Positions 1-6,843 of a stretch of 41,504 nt of DNA are shown piece after piece. The stretch lies in the NCBI GenBank assembly GCA_905235835.1, contig CAJONQ010000016.1, forward strand, positions 1 to 41,504, read 5' to 3'. How positions within the stretch are numbered: the stretch's first letter is position 1; each line of letters opens with the position of its first letter. Below the pieces are notes generated by a model. That model did not search any database and was not told the DNA's origin. It saw only the letters and a list, made by a program, of their open reading frames with translations. Origin of the DNA: an uncultured Prevotella sp. (lineage in GTDB: Bacteria > Bacteroidota > Bacteroidia > Bacteroidales > Bacteroidaceae). The position numbers and the translations under genes were made by a program.

Positions 1-27
1 CCCCAAGGAGGTGCCGCCTTCCTGTTT

Positions 28-88
28 GTTCCATGGGGTGGAACACTTTGTTCCATAGGGTGGAACAACTTGTTCCATGGCATGGAAT
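28..88. repeat. Three tandem 22-bp palindromic units
   Basis: Three copies start at 28, 50 and 72, so the period is exactly 22 bp. Each is an inverted repeat of the form GTTCCA-TnGGG-TGGAAC. The third copy (72-88) has a changed centre (GTTCCATGGCATGGAAT) and is nearly a full palindrome. The spacing of about two helical turns would suit a row of dimeric regulator sites, but no function can be assigned from sequence alone. Confidence 0.75.
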
Positions 89-105
89 ACAGAATCCCCC
101 TGACT

Positions 106-152
106 CCGATCTTTGATCGGGATGCCTTCTATCTTTGATCGGAGTGCCTTCT
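106..152. repeat. Two tandem 22-bp repeats containing a GATC palindrome
   Basis: Two direct copies of ATCTTTGATCGG-(GA/AG)-TGCCTTCT lie at 109-130 and 131-152, again with a period of exactly 22 bp. The first copy together with 106-108 forms the palindrome CCGATC-TTT-GATCGG (106-120). The array lies 21 bp beyond the first array but differs in sequence and is not in phase with it. Confidence 0.7.
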
Positions 153-190
153 CTCTCCCCAAGAACAAACTGTAGTCTGGTGACGACCCC

Positions 191-217
191 GTTTTGCTCT
201 CTTTTTTGAGACAAAAC
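191..217. repeat. Small hairpin with a T-rich loop
   Basis: GTTTTG (191-196) and CAAAAC (212-217) are reverse complements, with CTC/GAG able to extend the stem across a T-rich loop. It could be a weak terminator of a gene to the left of the window, but no coding end is visible, so this is tentative. Confidence 0.35.
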
Positions 218-351
218 ATCCCTACTTTTTGGGCAAAATCGCATTTCCTTGCCACCGTTGCCGCTTCCTTGTCACCAGCAATCCGCTGATTATCAATCAG
301 TTTTGCAAGGCGGCAACGGTGGCAAGGGTTAAAAAAATTACGTGTAGGGAT
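218..351. repeat. Nested inverted repeat with 18-bp perfect arms
   Basis: A perfect 18-bp inverted repeat lies at 247-264 (CCTTGCCACCGTTGCCGC) and 310-327, separated by 45 bp. A shorter outer pair, ATCCCTAC at 218-225 and GTAGGGAT at 344-351, flanks it. Inside the loop CTGAT/ATCAG (about 285-299) can pair again. No transposase is nearby. The symmetry suggests a dispersed palindromic element (MITE- or REP-like) or a structured transcript; copy number elsewhere in the genome is unknown. Confidence 0.65.
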
Positions 352-374
352 TTGTGCCGATTCAATTGGCACAA
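352..374. repeat. 7-bp stem hairpin followed by a T-rich stretch
   Basis: TTGTGCC (352-358) pairs with GGCACAA (368-374) around a 9-nt loop and is followed by TTTTATT. It resembles a short terminator on the + strand, ending whatever transcript might cross the repeat-rich region before the promoter at 440-471. Apart from the repeats and this hairpin, nothing gene-like is supported in positions 1-439. Confidence 0.35.
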
Positions 375-439
375 TTTTATTGGTGAAGAAAAGCATCACC
401 TTCATCCAACCACTGCCTTGCCATTTTTACAGCAAAATG

Positions 440-471
440 TTTGGGGATACGAGGAAAAAGAAGTATCTTTG
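440..471 (+). promoter_or_regulatory. Bacteroidetes-type promoter for the secreted protein at 494
   Basis: TTTG at 440-443 and TATCTTTG at 464-471 are separated by exactly 20 bp, matching the -33/-7 consensus of the Bacteroidetes primary sigma factor. The start codon follows 22 bp after the -7 element. Confidence 0.7.
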
Positions 472-493
472 CGACAACTAATAACGACAGGGA

Positions 494-1318
494 ATGAGAG
501 TCATACGATTATTATTTACAGTTGTGGTCTTGCTTGCGACACTGAACGTGTCCGCACAGGACGAGGATGAGGACATTGCCTATTCACTCAATCTGGCTGA
601 GACGGTGGTGCTGGCTGACGGTATGACGTTCGAGGAATACCTATTGAAGAAGGTGCTTGCCAATGCCAAACCACTGAAGGAGCGAGTCAGGGCACTGCGC
701 TACTCCGTGACATGCCAATTGGAGAAAGACATCGACTTGGAAACGTTTCCCCATCGCAGGACCATCACCTTCGCCGCCCGTCTGGCTGGCTACGGACCTA
801 TCGTAAGTGCCCTCAGGGAACATAAGCATTTCGGTATCACGATGGCAGAGGATGTGCTATACAATAATGGCAGGATAACGACCTCTAACGTGCGGATGGT
901 GGAGATGAAACAGGAGCTGACGAAGAAGCAGATCGCCTCGTTCCTGAAGCACGATGGTTTGATGAGTGCCAACGTGTATGACCAGTTTTATAAGAAGGTA
1001 CGCGAGAAAGTGAAGGAGCTGCAGAAGAAATATAAGAAAAAGAAAGAGACGGGCATGAAATATGTCGGCAGTTACACAGTAGGCAACCGAACGTTCTATA
1101 TAGTGAAGCTCGACAATATGCGGGTGCATATCGCTGACGGCTGTTGGCAGATATCACGCATTGACTGGCAGGAGAAGCAGAACAACATGCATTATGAGTT
1201 CAAGGAGGTGAGACCCGACCTGTTCCTCCTGTCGCAAGGTACCGCTAAGTTTTTCGTAGACAAAGTGAAATGGCCCAAGGGTTACGTCTCCATGAAGATG
1301 CATTATACTTATCATTGA
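494..1318 (+). CDS. Secreted protein of unknown function
   Basis: The 274-residue product begins with a clear Sec signal peptide (MRVIRLLFTVVVLLATLNVSA, cleavage expected near residue 21 before Q-D-E-D), so it should be exported. The mature part starts with an acidic stretch and holds a lysine-rich, probably helical segment near residues 165-190 (repeated KK/KKK). No catalytic motif or family is recognised. The start is supported by the promoter 22 bp upstream. The stop lies 11 bp before nth on the same strand, so the two could be co-transcribed. The repeat-rich region upstream may contribute to control of this gene, which is inference only. Confidence 0.8.
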   Translation: MRVIRLLFTVVVLLATLNVSAQDEDEDIAYSLNLAETVVLADGMTFEEYLLKKVLANAKPLKERVRALRYSVTCQLEKDIDLETFPHRRTITFAARLAGYGPIVSALREHKHFGITMAEDVLYNNGRITTSNVRMVEMKQELTKKQIASFLKHDGLMSANVYDQFYKKVREKVKELQKKYKKKKETGMKYVGSYTVGNRTFYIVKLDNMRVHIADGCWQISRIDWQEKQNNMHYEFKEVRPDLFLLSQGTAKFFVDKVKWPKGYVSMKMHYTYH

Positions 1319-1329
1319 AAAGAAATCTT

Positions 1330-1998
1330 ATGACCAGAAAAGACAGATATGCGTATATCCTCAACTACTTCCGTGAGCAGATGCCGGAAGTACAGACGGA
1401 GCTGGAGTTCGGCAGTGTGTTTCAACTGCTGGTTGCTGTGATCCTGAGCGCACAGTGTACGGACAAGCGCATCAACCAAGTGACACCAGAACTGTTTCGT
1501 CATTACCCAGATGCCAAGACGATGGCGAAAGCGGATATGGAGGATGTGCTGGAATATGTGAAGAGTGTCTCCTACCCTAACTCCAAGGCTGAGCACCTGG
1601 TGCAGATGGCTCGTGCACTGATGGAGAAACACGGAGGGAAGGTCCCTTCAGACATGAATGCGTTGCTGGACCTGCCTGGTGTGGGCAGGAAGACGGCAAA
1701 CGTGATACAGAGTGTCGCCTTCGGCAAGTCGACGATGGCAGTGGACACCCATGTGTTCCGTGTCAGTCATCGTCTGGGACTGGTCAGCAAGAAAGACGAC
1801 ACACCTTATAAGGTAGAACAGATGTTGGTAAAAAATATACCCGCGGAAGATATTCCACGGGCACATCACTGGTTATTGCTTCACGGACGGTATGTCTGTA
1901 CCTCACGCCGTCCACATTGTGGGAAATGCGATCTTAATGGTGTCTGCCCTTCTGCCACCCTTTCATCATCCGACGGTGGAACTGGTTCTCAGCCTTGA
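1330..1998 (+). CDS. nth: Endonuclease III (DNA glycosylase/AP lyase)
   Basis: This base-excision repair enzyme removes oxidised pyrimidines and cleaves abasic sites. The 222-residue product has the helix-hairpin-helix LPGVGRKTAN with catalytic Lys121, the catalytic Asp139 in VDTHVFRV, and the [4Fe-4S] ligands Cys190, Cys197, Cys200 and Cys206 (spacing C-X6-C-X2-C-X5-C). The ATG at 1330 is chosen because it gives the family N-terminus; an upstream in-frame ATG at 1270 would overlap the preceding gene. Sixteen residues follow the last cysteine, and this tail is encoded opposite the end of the convergent CpxP-like gene (65-nt overlap). Confidence 0.96.
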   Translation: MTRKDRYAYILNYFREQMPEVQTELEFGSVFQLLVAVILSAQCTDKRINQVTPELFRHYPDAKTMAKADMEDVLEYVKSVSYPNSKAEHLVQMARALMEKHGGKVPSDMNALLDLPGVGRKTANVIQSVAFGKSTMAVDTHVFRVSHRLGLVSKKDDTPYKVEQMLVKNIPAEDIPRAHHWLLLHGRYVCTSRRPHCGKCDLNGVCPSATLSSSDGGTGSQP

Positions 1999-2359
1999 TA
2001 GCGTCATAGACCTTAGAGGCTGGCAGCACCTGTACCATCTTCTTATGGTAGCACTGCTCTAACTTCTTGAGTTCGATATCCAGTCTGTCACGCTCACTGA
2101 TGGCATTGGCACATCCTTCCTCGCTGGCAGGTCTCTCCTTGCCGGCTTGACGCATCCTCTTATAGAGTCCACGCTGTTTCTGATGCATCTCACGCAACAA
2201 GGGGAAGAACTTCGCAGCCTCCTCGTTGGTGAGTTTCGCCTCTTTGGTGATATAGGCGGCAAGGTCTGCCTCAAACTTCTCAGGTGAGAACTTCTTCTCT
2301 TGTGCCATACCTACCATGCACAGCATCAAAGAGACAGACAGCAATATCATTCTTCTCAT
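1934..2359 (-). CDS. Spy/CpxP-like periplasmic protein
   Basis: The 141-residue product has a signal peptide (MRRMILLSVSLMLCMVGMAQ) followed by a charged, all-helical-looking mature domain. Segments such as LTNEEAAKFFPLLREMHQKQ recall the LTxxQ region of Spy/CpxP/CnrX proteins, which bind unfolded periplasmic proteins or sense envelope stress. The family assignment is moderate because the motif is diverged. It is the last gene of the operon after the sigma factor and the putative anti-sigma factor, the position of the sensor protein in CnrYXH-like arrangements. Its 3' end overlaps nth on the opposite strand by 65 nt. Confidence 0.75.
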   Translation of the reverse strand: MRRMILLSVSLMLCMVGMAQEKKFSPEKFEADLAAYITKEAKLTNEEAAKFFPLLREMHQKQRGLYKRMRQAGKERPASEEGCANAISERDRLDIELKKLEQCYHKKMVQVLPASKVYDAIKAENQFHRRMMKGWQKGRHH

Positions 2360-2371
2360 AATATCTCCTAT

Positions 2372-2710
2372 TTAGTTTTCTGCCAGACAGGCATAAATGT
2401 CCGTATTATCAATCATCACATAGTCGGCAGCCTCATCCATATAGGTATCCGTGACAGCCATCTGGGGCATCTCAGAATTGGTGGGGGTGTCGATGCGTGA
2501 GAAGTAAGCAGCGACAAAGAAGACGGCAACCACGAGACAGGCAGCGGCATACATCCAAGGACGTAACACCATGCGCTTTGCTTTCTGTTGCTGTGGTGGC
2601 AACTGCTCCATCACACGGTCGGCAAAACTCTCGAAATAACCCTCCGGAACACGGAAAGGATTGCGCTTTGCCAGTCTCTCTTCAAGATATTTCTCTTCGT
2701 TCATATCCAT
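2372..2710 (-). CDS. Single-pass membrane protein in the anti-sigma position
   Basis: The 112-residue protein has a polar N-terminal half with the segment NPFRVPEGYFESFADRVMEQ, common in small Bacteroidetes proteins encoded after ECF sigma factors. One membrane helix follows at about residues 51-69 (WMYAAACLVVAVFFVAAYF), then a short acidic exterior tail. It lies 36 bp after the sigma gene and 12 bp before the CpxP-like gene. Position and topology suggest an anti-sigma factor holding the sigma factor at the membrane, but no zinc-binding ZAS motif is visible, so the role is inferred. The start may be either of two ATGs (2710 or 2704). Confidence 0.7.
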   Translation of the reverse strand: MDMNEEKYLEERLAKRNPFRVPEGYFESFADRVMEQLPPQQQKAKRMVLRPWMYAAACLVVAVFFVAAYFSRIDTPTNSEMPQMAVTDTYMDEAADYVMIDNTDIYACLAEN

Positions 2711-2746
2711 TGCTTTATTGTTTGGACGTTTTCACATCATGAAAGT

Positions 2747-3292
2747 TTAATCGCATTGCTTAAAAAACTCAGATATTTTCTTCACCGCTATATGGTAGGA
2801 GGCTTTCAAGGCTCCCTCGGAGGTATTGAGAATCTTACTCATCTCACTATATTTCATCTCGTCAAAATAACGGAGATTAAAGACGGTACGCTGTACGTCT
2901 GGCAACTGGGCTATCGCCTCCTGCAACTGTGCTTCTGTCTCGTCGCCATCGAAATAACGGTCTGCCATCAGGGTGTTGGCAACACCTGTCGTGTCATCGG
3001 TGCTGACAGTGGCGACTCCTTTCTGACGACGAACGAAATCGAGACTCTCATTGATGGCGATACGATAGAGCCATGTGGATATCTTGGAGTCTTTGCGAAA
3101 CGAGTCAAGATTGGTCCATGCCTTCAGCATCACGTTCTGCATGACATCATTGGCATCCTCGTGGGTCAAGACGATACGACGTACCTGCCAATATAGCTGT
3201 TCACTATATTGACGCACCACCATCTCAAAAGCCTTTCGTTGTGTCGACGGGTCGGAGAGCATGGCAACCAACTGTTCCTCGTCCATCGTCAT
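2747..3292 (-). CDS. ECF-family RNA polymerase sigma factor
   Basis: The 181-residue protein has the two-domain architecture of RpoE-like sigma factors. Region 2 lies in the N-terminal half (HEDANDVMQNVMLKAWTNL, then the WLYRIAINESLDFVRRQ promoter-melting and -10 recognition segment). Region 4 lies at the C-terminus (QLPDVQRTVFNLRYFDEMKYSEMSKIL..., with the helix-turn-helix ending in SEGALKASYHIAVKKI). Its start codon overlaps the stop of the L,D-transpeptidase gene by one base (TGATG), implying translational coupling. It probably directs an envelope-related regulon; the target promoter cannot be read from this window. Confidence 0.93.
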   Translation of the reverse strand: MTMDEEQLVAMLSDPSTQRKAFEMVVRQYSEQLYWQVRRIVLTHEDANDVMQNVMLKAWTNLDSFRKDSKISTWLYRIAINESLDFVRRQKGVATVSTDDTTGVANTLMADRYFDGDETEAQLQEAIAQLPDVQRTVFNLRYFDEMKYSEMSKILNTSEGALKASYHIAVKKISEFFKQCD

Positions 3293-4896
3293 CAGATATA
3301 CTTCTTTAGATAATTCCAGACAGACTTGTCATATCCATAGACATCCGGGAAGGTCTGTATCTGTCCGTTCTCGTCCGGATAGATCGTATAATATATAATA
3401 TAAAGAGGTACGTGAGGCTTCACTGGCATATAACCAATCAGTTTGTGAGGCATCTTCCTACCACTCTCGTTCTCCTCCGGCTCATGGTTGCGGAGATAGT
3501 CCCTACCCTGATCCGTCACTGGTGTGATATCCATGGAGATACGAATCTTATCCAATGTCCAGTCGTCGACATCTCCCAACAGGAAATGAGCAAGGTCGAA
3601 AGGACGCTGCACACGGACACAGCCATGTGACACACCTCTCCAGCTATTCTGGAAAAAACCTGGTGTGGAGGTATCATGCAGATAGACAGAGAAATTATTC
3701 TTAAAGCGGAAGACGATACGTCCTAAGGAGTTTCCTCGTCCACCATCCTGTGACACGCGATACTTCCCACTTGCCAGCATATCACGTGACACACTCCGTA
3801 TAGATACTTTCTTACCTGTAGCACGCTCAGCGATATAATAACGATGACGAGCGAAATAGCTACTGTCGCCAGCGTGATGGAGCACATCAGTCTTAATAAT
3901 GCTCTGTGGGATATTCCATTCCGGGTTGACTTGGAAATACTCTATGGCACTGGTCAGCAACGGTGTCCTCGAGGAAGTCTTGCCACATCCGATTTTCATC
4001 GTCATCGTGGAGTCTGGACCAAAGGCATAAAGCATGAAGGCAGGGATATTCACCACTACACGCTTACCTGTCGTTGGCATCGGATTTTCCTCTTTCCAGC
4101 GGCAACGCTCCATGTTCACCAGAATATGCATGCGTTTCTCATCAGACACCGTGTCAGACAACTGACGCAGCAAGTGGCGATAAAGGGGAGACTGTGGTTC
4201 TACCTCACGCATCATCACTCCCACACTGTCATTGGCGATCTTACGAAAAGCCTTCTGATAGAAAGCGGCAGTAGGACGTATGATAGGGACATCATACTGA
4301 TTCACGAACTGCACCTTGACATTACCAAGACTGTCGGGCTTGGACTCCACCATATTCATCGCCTTCTTAGGGTTCACGAATCCATATTGTTGTCCTGCTA
4401 TATAAATAAGGTAGGCATGGGTGAGATGATACTCCAAATCAGCTATCACATCATTGACGGTATGCTGCCTATCAAAGTCCAAAGACTTAAAACGTTGAAT
4501 GCCCTGCTCTATCTCCTTGACCTTAAAACCAGCTGGTGAGAAACCCATCTCATGGACAAGCGACAACTGTGCCAGCAGGGTGTCTGCCATAGCGGTGATA
4601 CCCTGTTTACCAAACCAAAGCATGGGACCACCCTCCCGATAATACAAAGCAGTCTGACTGTCTGGGGACATCGAGTCCTTGCTGACCGTTCCCATCTTCT
4701 TTAAAGCAGACTGAATTTCAGTAGGTGCTATTTGAAAAACAGGCGTCTTCAAATCTGAAAACGCCTCTATAGTAATATCTCCTTTCTGCACAGCCCCGTC
4801 ATCACATCCTGTGAAGAACAAAGAAGCTATCAGAAATAAAAGGCATATCAGATAACAATCTTTCTGACAACCTTTCCAACTTTGATGATATAGCAA
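3292..4896 (-). CDS. Lipoprotein L,D-transpeptidase (YcbB/LdtD-like)
   Basis: This protein is expected to form 3-3 peptidoglycan cross-links or attach proteins to the wall. The 534-residue product has a lipoprotein signal ending in the lipobox FFTGC with Cys31 as lipidation site. A scaffold-type domain follows (roughly residues 60-260). The C-terminal YkuD catalytic domain has the segments VNPEWNIPQSI, VYLHDTSTP and SHGCVRVQRP; the nucleophile is Cys426 in the H-G-C motif. No peptidoglycan-binding domain is evident between the two. The 5' end overlaps the preceding gene by 49 nt, but a later start would lose the signal peptide. It is coupled directly to the sigma factor gene, which is unusual for a wall cross-linking enzyme. 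Confidence 0.9.
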   Translation of the reverse strand: MLYHQSWKGCQKDCYLICLLFLIASLFFTGCDDGAVQKGDITIEAFSDLKTPVFQIAPTEIQSALKKMGTVSKDSMSPDSQTALYYREGGPMLWFGKQGITAMADTLLAQLSLVHEMGFSPAGFKVKEIEQGIQRFKSLDFDRQHTVNDVIADLEYHLTHAYLIYIAGQQYGFVNPKKAMNMVESKPDSLGNVKVQFVNQYDVPIIRPTAAFYQKAFRKIANDSVGVMMREVEPQSPLYRHLLRQLSDTVSDEKRMHILVNMERCRWKEENPMPTTGKRVVVNIPAFMLYAFGPDSTMTMKIGCGKTSSRTPLLTSAIEYFQVNPEWNIPQSIIKTDVLHHAGDSSYFARHRYYIAERATGKKVSIRSVSRDMLASGKYRVSQDGGRGNSLGRIVFRFKNNFSVYLHDTSTPGFFQNSWRGVSHGCVRVQRPFDLAHFLLGDVDDWTLDKIRISMDITPVTDQGRDYLRNHEPEENESGRKMPHKLIGYMPVKPHVPLYIIYYTIYPDENGQIQTFPDVYGYDKSVWNYLKKYI

Positions 4897-5165
4897 CCTT
4901 TAGGAATGTTTGTTAATTCAATTCTTTGTGCTGGGCTCTCTATACGTATAGACATCACATGACGACCTGTCAATGAGATCACCTCCATCACCTGTCCTTC
5001 AGCATTCACAATATGGACAGAAGACTTAGAAACACTGATCTGCACGTCGTTCTTCTCGTCATTCTGCTCAATACCAAAACTCTCTGACGGAGCCGCCTGA
5101 GTAGTCATGGGAAGCATGAAGAAACACGCTGCTAAAAGTGCTATTGTAAGTAACCGTTTTGTCAT
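4848..5165 (-). CDS. Small secreted protein with a C-terminal-signal-like beta domain
   Basis: The 105-residue protein has a signal peptide (MTKRLLTIALLAACFFMLP..., cleavage near TTQA-AP). A short all-beta region follows: VHIVNAEGQVMEVISLTGR, then IELTNIPKGCYIIKVGKVVRKIVI. The pattern G-x-V...L-x-G-x...L...G-x-Y-x-I-K-V resembles the type A C-terminal sorting domains of type IX secretion cargo, but here almost no passenger domain exists. The function is unknown. It is the first gene of the sigma/L,D-transpeptidase operon and has its own promoter at 5187-5218. Confidence 0.72.
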   Translation of the reverse strand: MTKRLLTIALLAACFFMLPMTTQAAPSESFGIEQNDEKNDVQISVSKSSVHIVNAEGQVMEVISLTGRHVMSIRIESPAQRIELTNIPKGCYIIKVGKVVRKIVI

Positions 5166-5186
5166 ACGCTATACATATTACAGTTG

Positions 5187-5218
5187 CAAAAGTAGGAATA
5201 ATATTTGTAATTACCAAA
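5187..5218 (-). promoter_or_regulatory. Promoter of the L,D-transpeptidase/sigma operon
   Basis: Read on the minus strand, TTTG (5218-5215) and TACTTTTG (5194-5187) are separated by exactly 20 bp, matching the Bacteroidetes housekeeping promoter. The start codon of the first gene is 22 bp further on. No second, ECF-type promoter was recognised. Confidence 0.7.
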
Positions 5219-5239
5219 TTTTAACGTAAAAAAATGCAC

Positions 5240-6154
5240 TTACAGCTCAAAAATCATCTGTTCATCACACAAAATACTGTTTTCAAACACCTCTTTCGCC
5301 TCAGATAGCAAGACGCTTTCATCCTCATAACGGGAAGAGTAATGTCCTAACAGTAATTTCCCCACTTGTGCATCACGAGCCACCATTGCTGCCTGACGGG
5401 CTGTAGAATGGTAGTATTTCTCGGCATGCTGTATATTATCCTCCCCATAAGTACTCTCATGGTAGAGTGCCGTCACTCCTTTGATACGCTCATGCAGTGT
5501 GGGGATATAGCGGGTGTCACTGCAATAGGCATAGCTGCGAGCTGGCTCTGCCGGCTCTACCAATAGGTTATTGGGGATGACCTCGCCCTCAGGCGTCGCC
5601 CAGTCTGCCCCACCCTTGATATTACCAATCTGACAGACTGGTATCTGATAGAAATCTATCATGTCACGCTTGATATGCGGCTTCGTCGGCTTCTCCTTGA
5701 ACAGGAAGCCACAACAAGGCATACGATGCTCCAAAGGAATGGTCTCTACCGTCAGGCTACGATCCTCATAAATCACTTGCTGCCGGGTGGTATCCACCTC
5801 ATGGAAGACGACTTCATAATCGAGTCCATGACAGAACAGCCGCATTTGTTCATCAAGCATCGGCTTCAAGGGGGCTGGCGCATAGATATCCAGTTTGGCG
5901 GTACGTCCCAAAAGACCAAAAGTACTAATCATCCCAATGAGTCCAAAACAATGGTCACCATGGAGATGACTGATAAACACCGCCGAGAGCTTGGTAAAGC
6001 GGATATGGGAACGCCGCAACTGCATCTGCGTCCCCTCTCCGCAATCTATCATGAACTGCTTCCCCCTCAGCTCCACCACCTGCGATGAGGAATAATGGCG
6101 GAGTGTGGGTAAAGCACTTCCACATCCTAAAATATGAATCTTAAATGGTTCCAA
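5240..6154 (-). CDS. rnz: Ribonuclease Z
   Basis: This metallo-beta-lactamase-fold endonuclease trims tRNA 3' ends. The 304-residue length is normal for the family. The N-terminus ILGCGSALPTLRHYSSSQ, the IDCGEGTQMQLRR segment and the zinc motif His63-x-His65-x-Asp67-His68 (SHLHGDHCFGL) are all present, with further metal ligands in YCSDTRY, YHESTYG and LLLGHYSSRY. It starts 7 bp after the lipocalin-like gene and is the last gene of the mazG operon. The stop lies 21 bp before the promoter of the next minus-strand operon. Confidence 0.96.
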   Translation of the reverse strand: MEPFKIHILGCGSALPTLRHYSSSQVVELRGKQFMIDCGEGTQMQLRRSHIRFTKLSAVFISHLHGDHCFGLIGMISTFGLLGRTAKLDIYAPAPLKPMLDEQMRLFCHGLDYEVVFHEVDTTRQQVIYEDRSLTVETIPLEHRMPCCGFLFKEKPTKPHIKRDMIDFYQIPVCQIGNIKGGADWATPEGEVIPNNLLVEPAEPARSYAYCSDTRYIPTLHERIKGVTALYHESTYGEDNIQHAEKYYHSTARQAAMVARDAQVGKLLLGHYSSRYEDESVLLSEAKEVFENSILCDEQMIFEL

Positions 6155-6161
6155 GATTTCA

Positions 6162-6833
6162 TCAAATCTTATAGTCGTCCTCAGAAGCCTCCTCCAGTTT
6201 GATGTCAGAGTCAGGTTTCTTCAGTTGTTGACGACCATACTCGTAAAGATCCTCATTGTCTTTCAGTATCAGGGAATCTGGAGTCAGCCGTACCAGGTCA
6301 TAGAGAGTGACCTCCTCTTCCTCACCAGCACCCTCTCGGACATCGACCAGTTCCAGTTTTCCACGAACAAGGCGCCATGTCTTATAGGTAAGAGTACTCT
6401 GTTCGATACCCTCCACGATACCGCCTTCTTTAATGCGAAAGCCCACCTCGTCACTGCCGTCCAGTGGATTTGGCATTACCCAGTTTCCTAACAATGCTGC
6501 CTGATTAATCACAATCAACGCCTCAGTCTTCTTGACATTGGGGACTACCGCCATACGGTCGCCAGCCTGCAAACCACCAAATACCTTGTTATTGTCACGG
6601 GCATAGGTTATATCCAACTGGACGGTGTCACCTAAATCTGTAATCACCTGTATGGTGTTCATTGCTGTACTCTCGCCACAAACCCCATAGATGGTAGGAT
6701 CTTGCATGGCACTCATATCCGTAGAATCACCATTGTCGAAGGGGACTGGTTGTGATTTACCACCACAGCTGCTCATCATGAAGACCACGGCAGCCACCAA
6801 CGTCATAACAATTGAAATTTTCTTCATAGACAT
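6162..6833 (-). CDS. Lipocalin-like lipoprotein
   Basis: The 223-residue product starts with a lipoprotein signal (MSMKKISIVMTLVAAVVFMMSSC; lipobox MSSC, then GGKS), so it should be anchored in an envelope membrane. The segment LLGNWVMPNPLDGSDEVGFRI, followed by a short beta-strand pattern, matches the Bacteroidetes lipocalin-like domain that typically begins L-x-G-x-W. The ATG at 6833 (or 6827) is preferred over an in-frame ATG at 6878, which would overlap mazG and bury the signal peptide. The ligand is unknown. It lies 10 bp after mazG and 7 bp before rnz. Confidence 0.8.
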   Translation of the reverse strand: MSMKKISIVMTLVAAVVFMMSSCGGKSQPVPFDNGDSTDMSAMQDPTIYGVCGESTAMNTIQVITDLGDTVQLDITYARDNNKVFGGLQAGDRMAVVPNVKKTEALIVINQAALLGNWVMPNPLDGSDEVGFRIKEGGIVEGIEQSTLTYKTWRLVRGKLELVDVREGAGEEEEVTLYDLVRLTPDSLILKDNEDLYEYGRQQLKKPDSDIKLEEASEDDYKI

Positions 6834-6843
6834 TATATGTTTA

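Noticed and set aside
28..152. CRISPR-like array
   Set aside because: The units are contiguous 22-mers without unique spacers and no cas gene is present.
229..570. 113-residue open frame across the repeat region
   Set aside because: It runs through the nested inverted repeat and the promoter of the 494-1318 gene, overlaps that gene out of frame, and shows no recognisable domain.
2588..3196. 202-residue + strand frame opposite the sigma/anti-sigma genes
   Set aside because: The minus-strand genes carry recognisable sigma-factor regions; the plus frame looks like a shadow.
3844..4539. Long open frame antisense to the L,D-transpeptidase
   Set aside because: The opposite strand encodes a clear YkuD-family lipoprotein; the antisense product has an implausible composition and no promoter.
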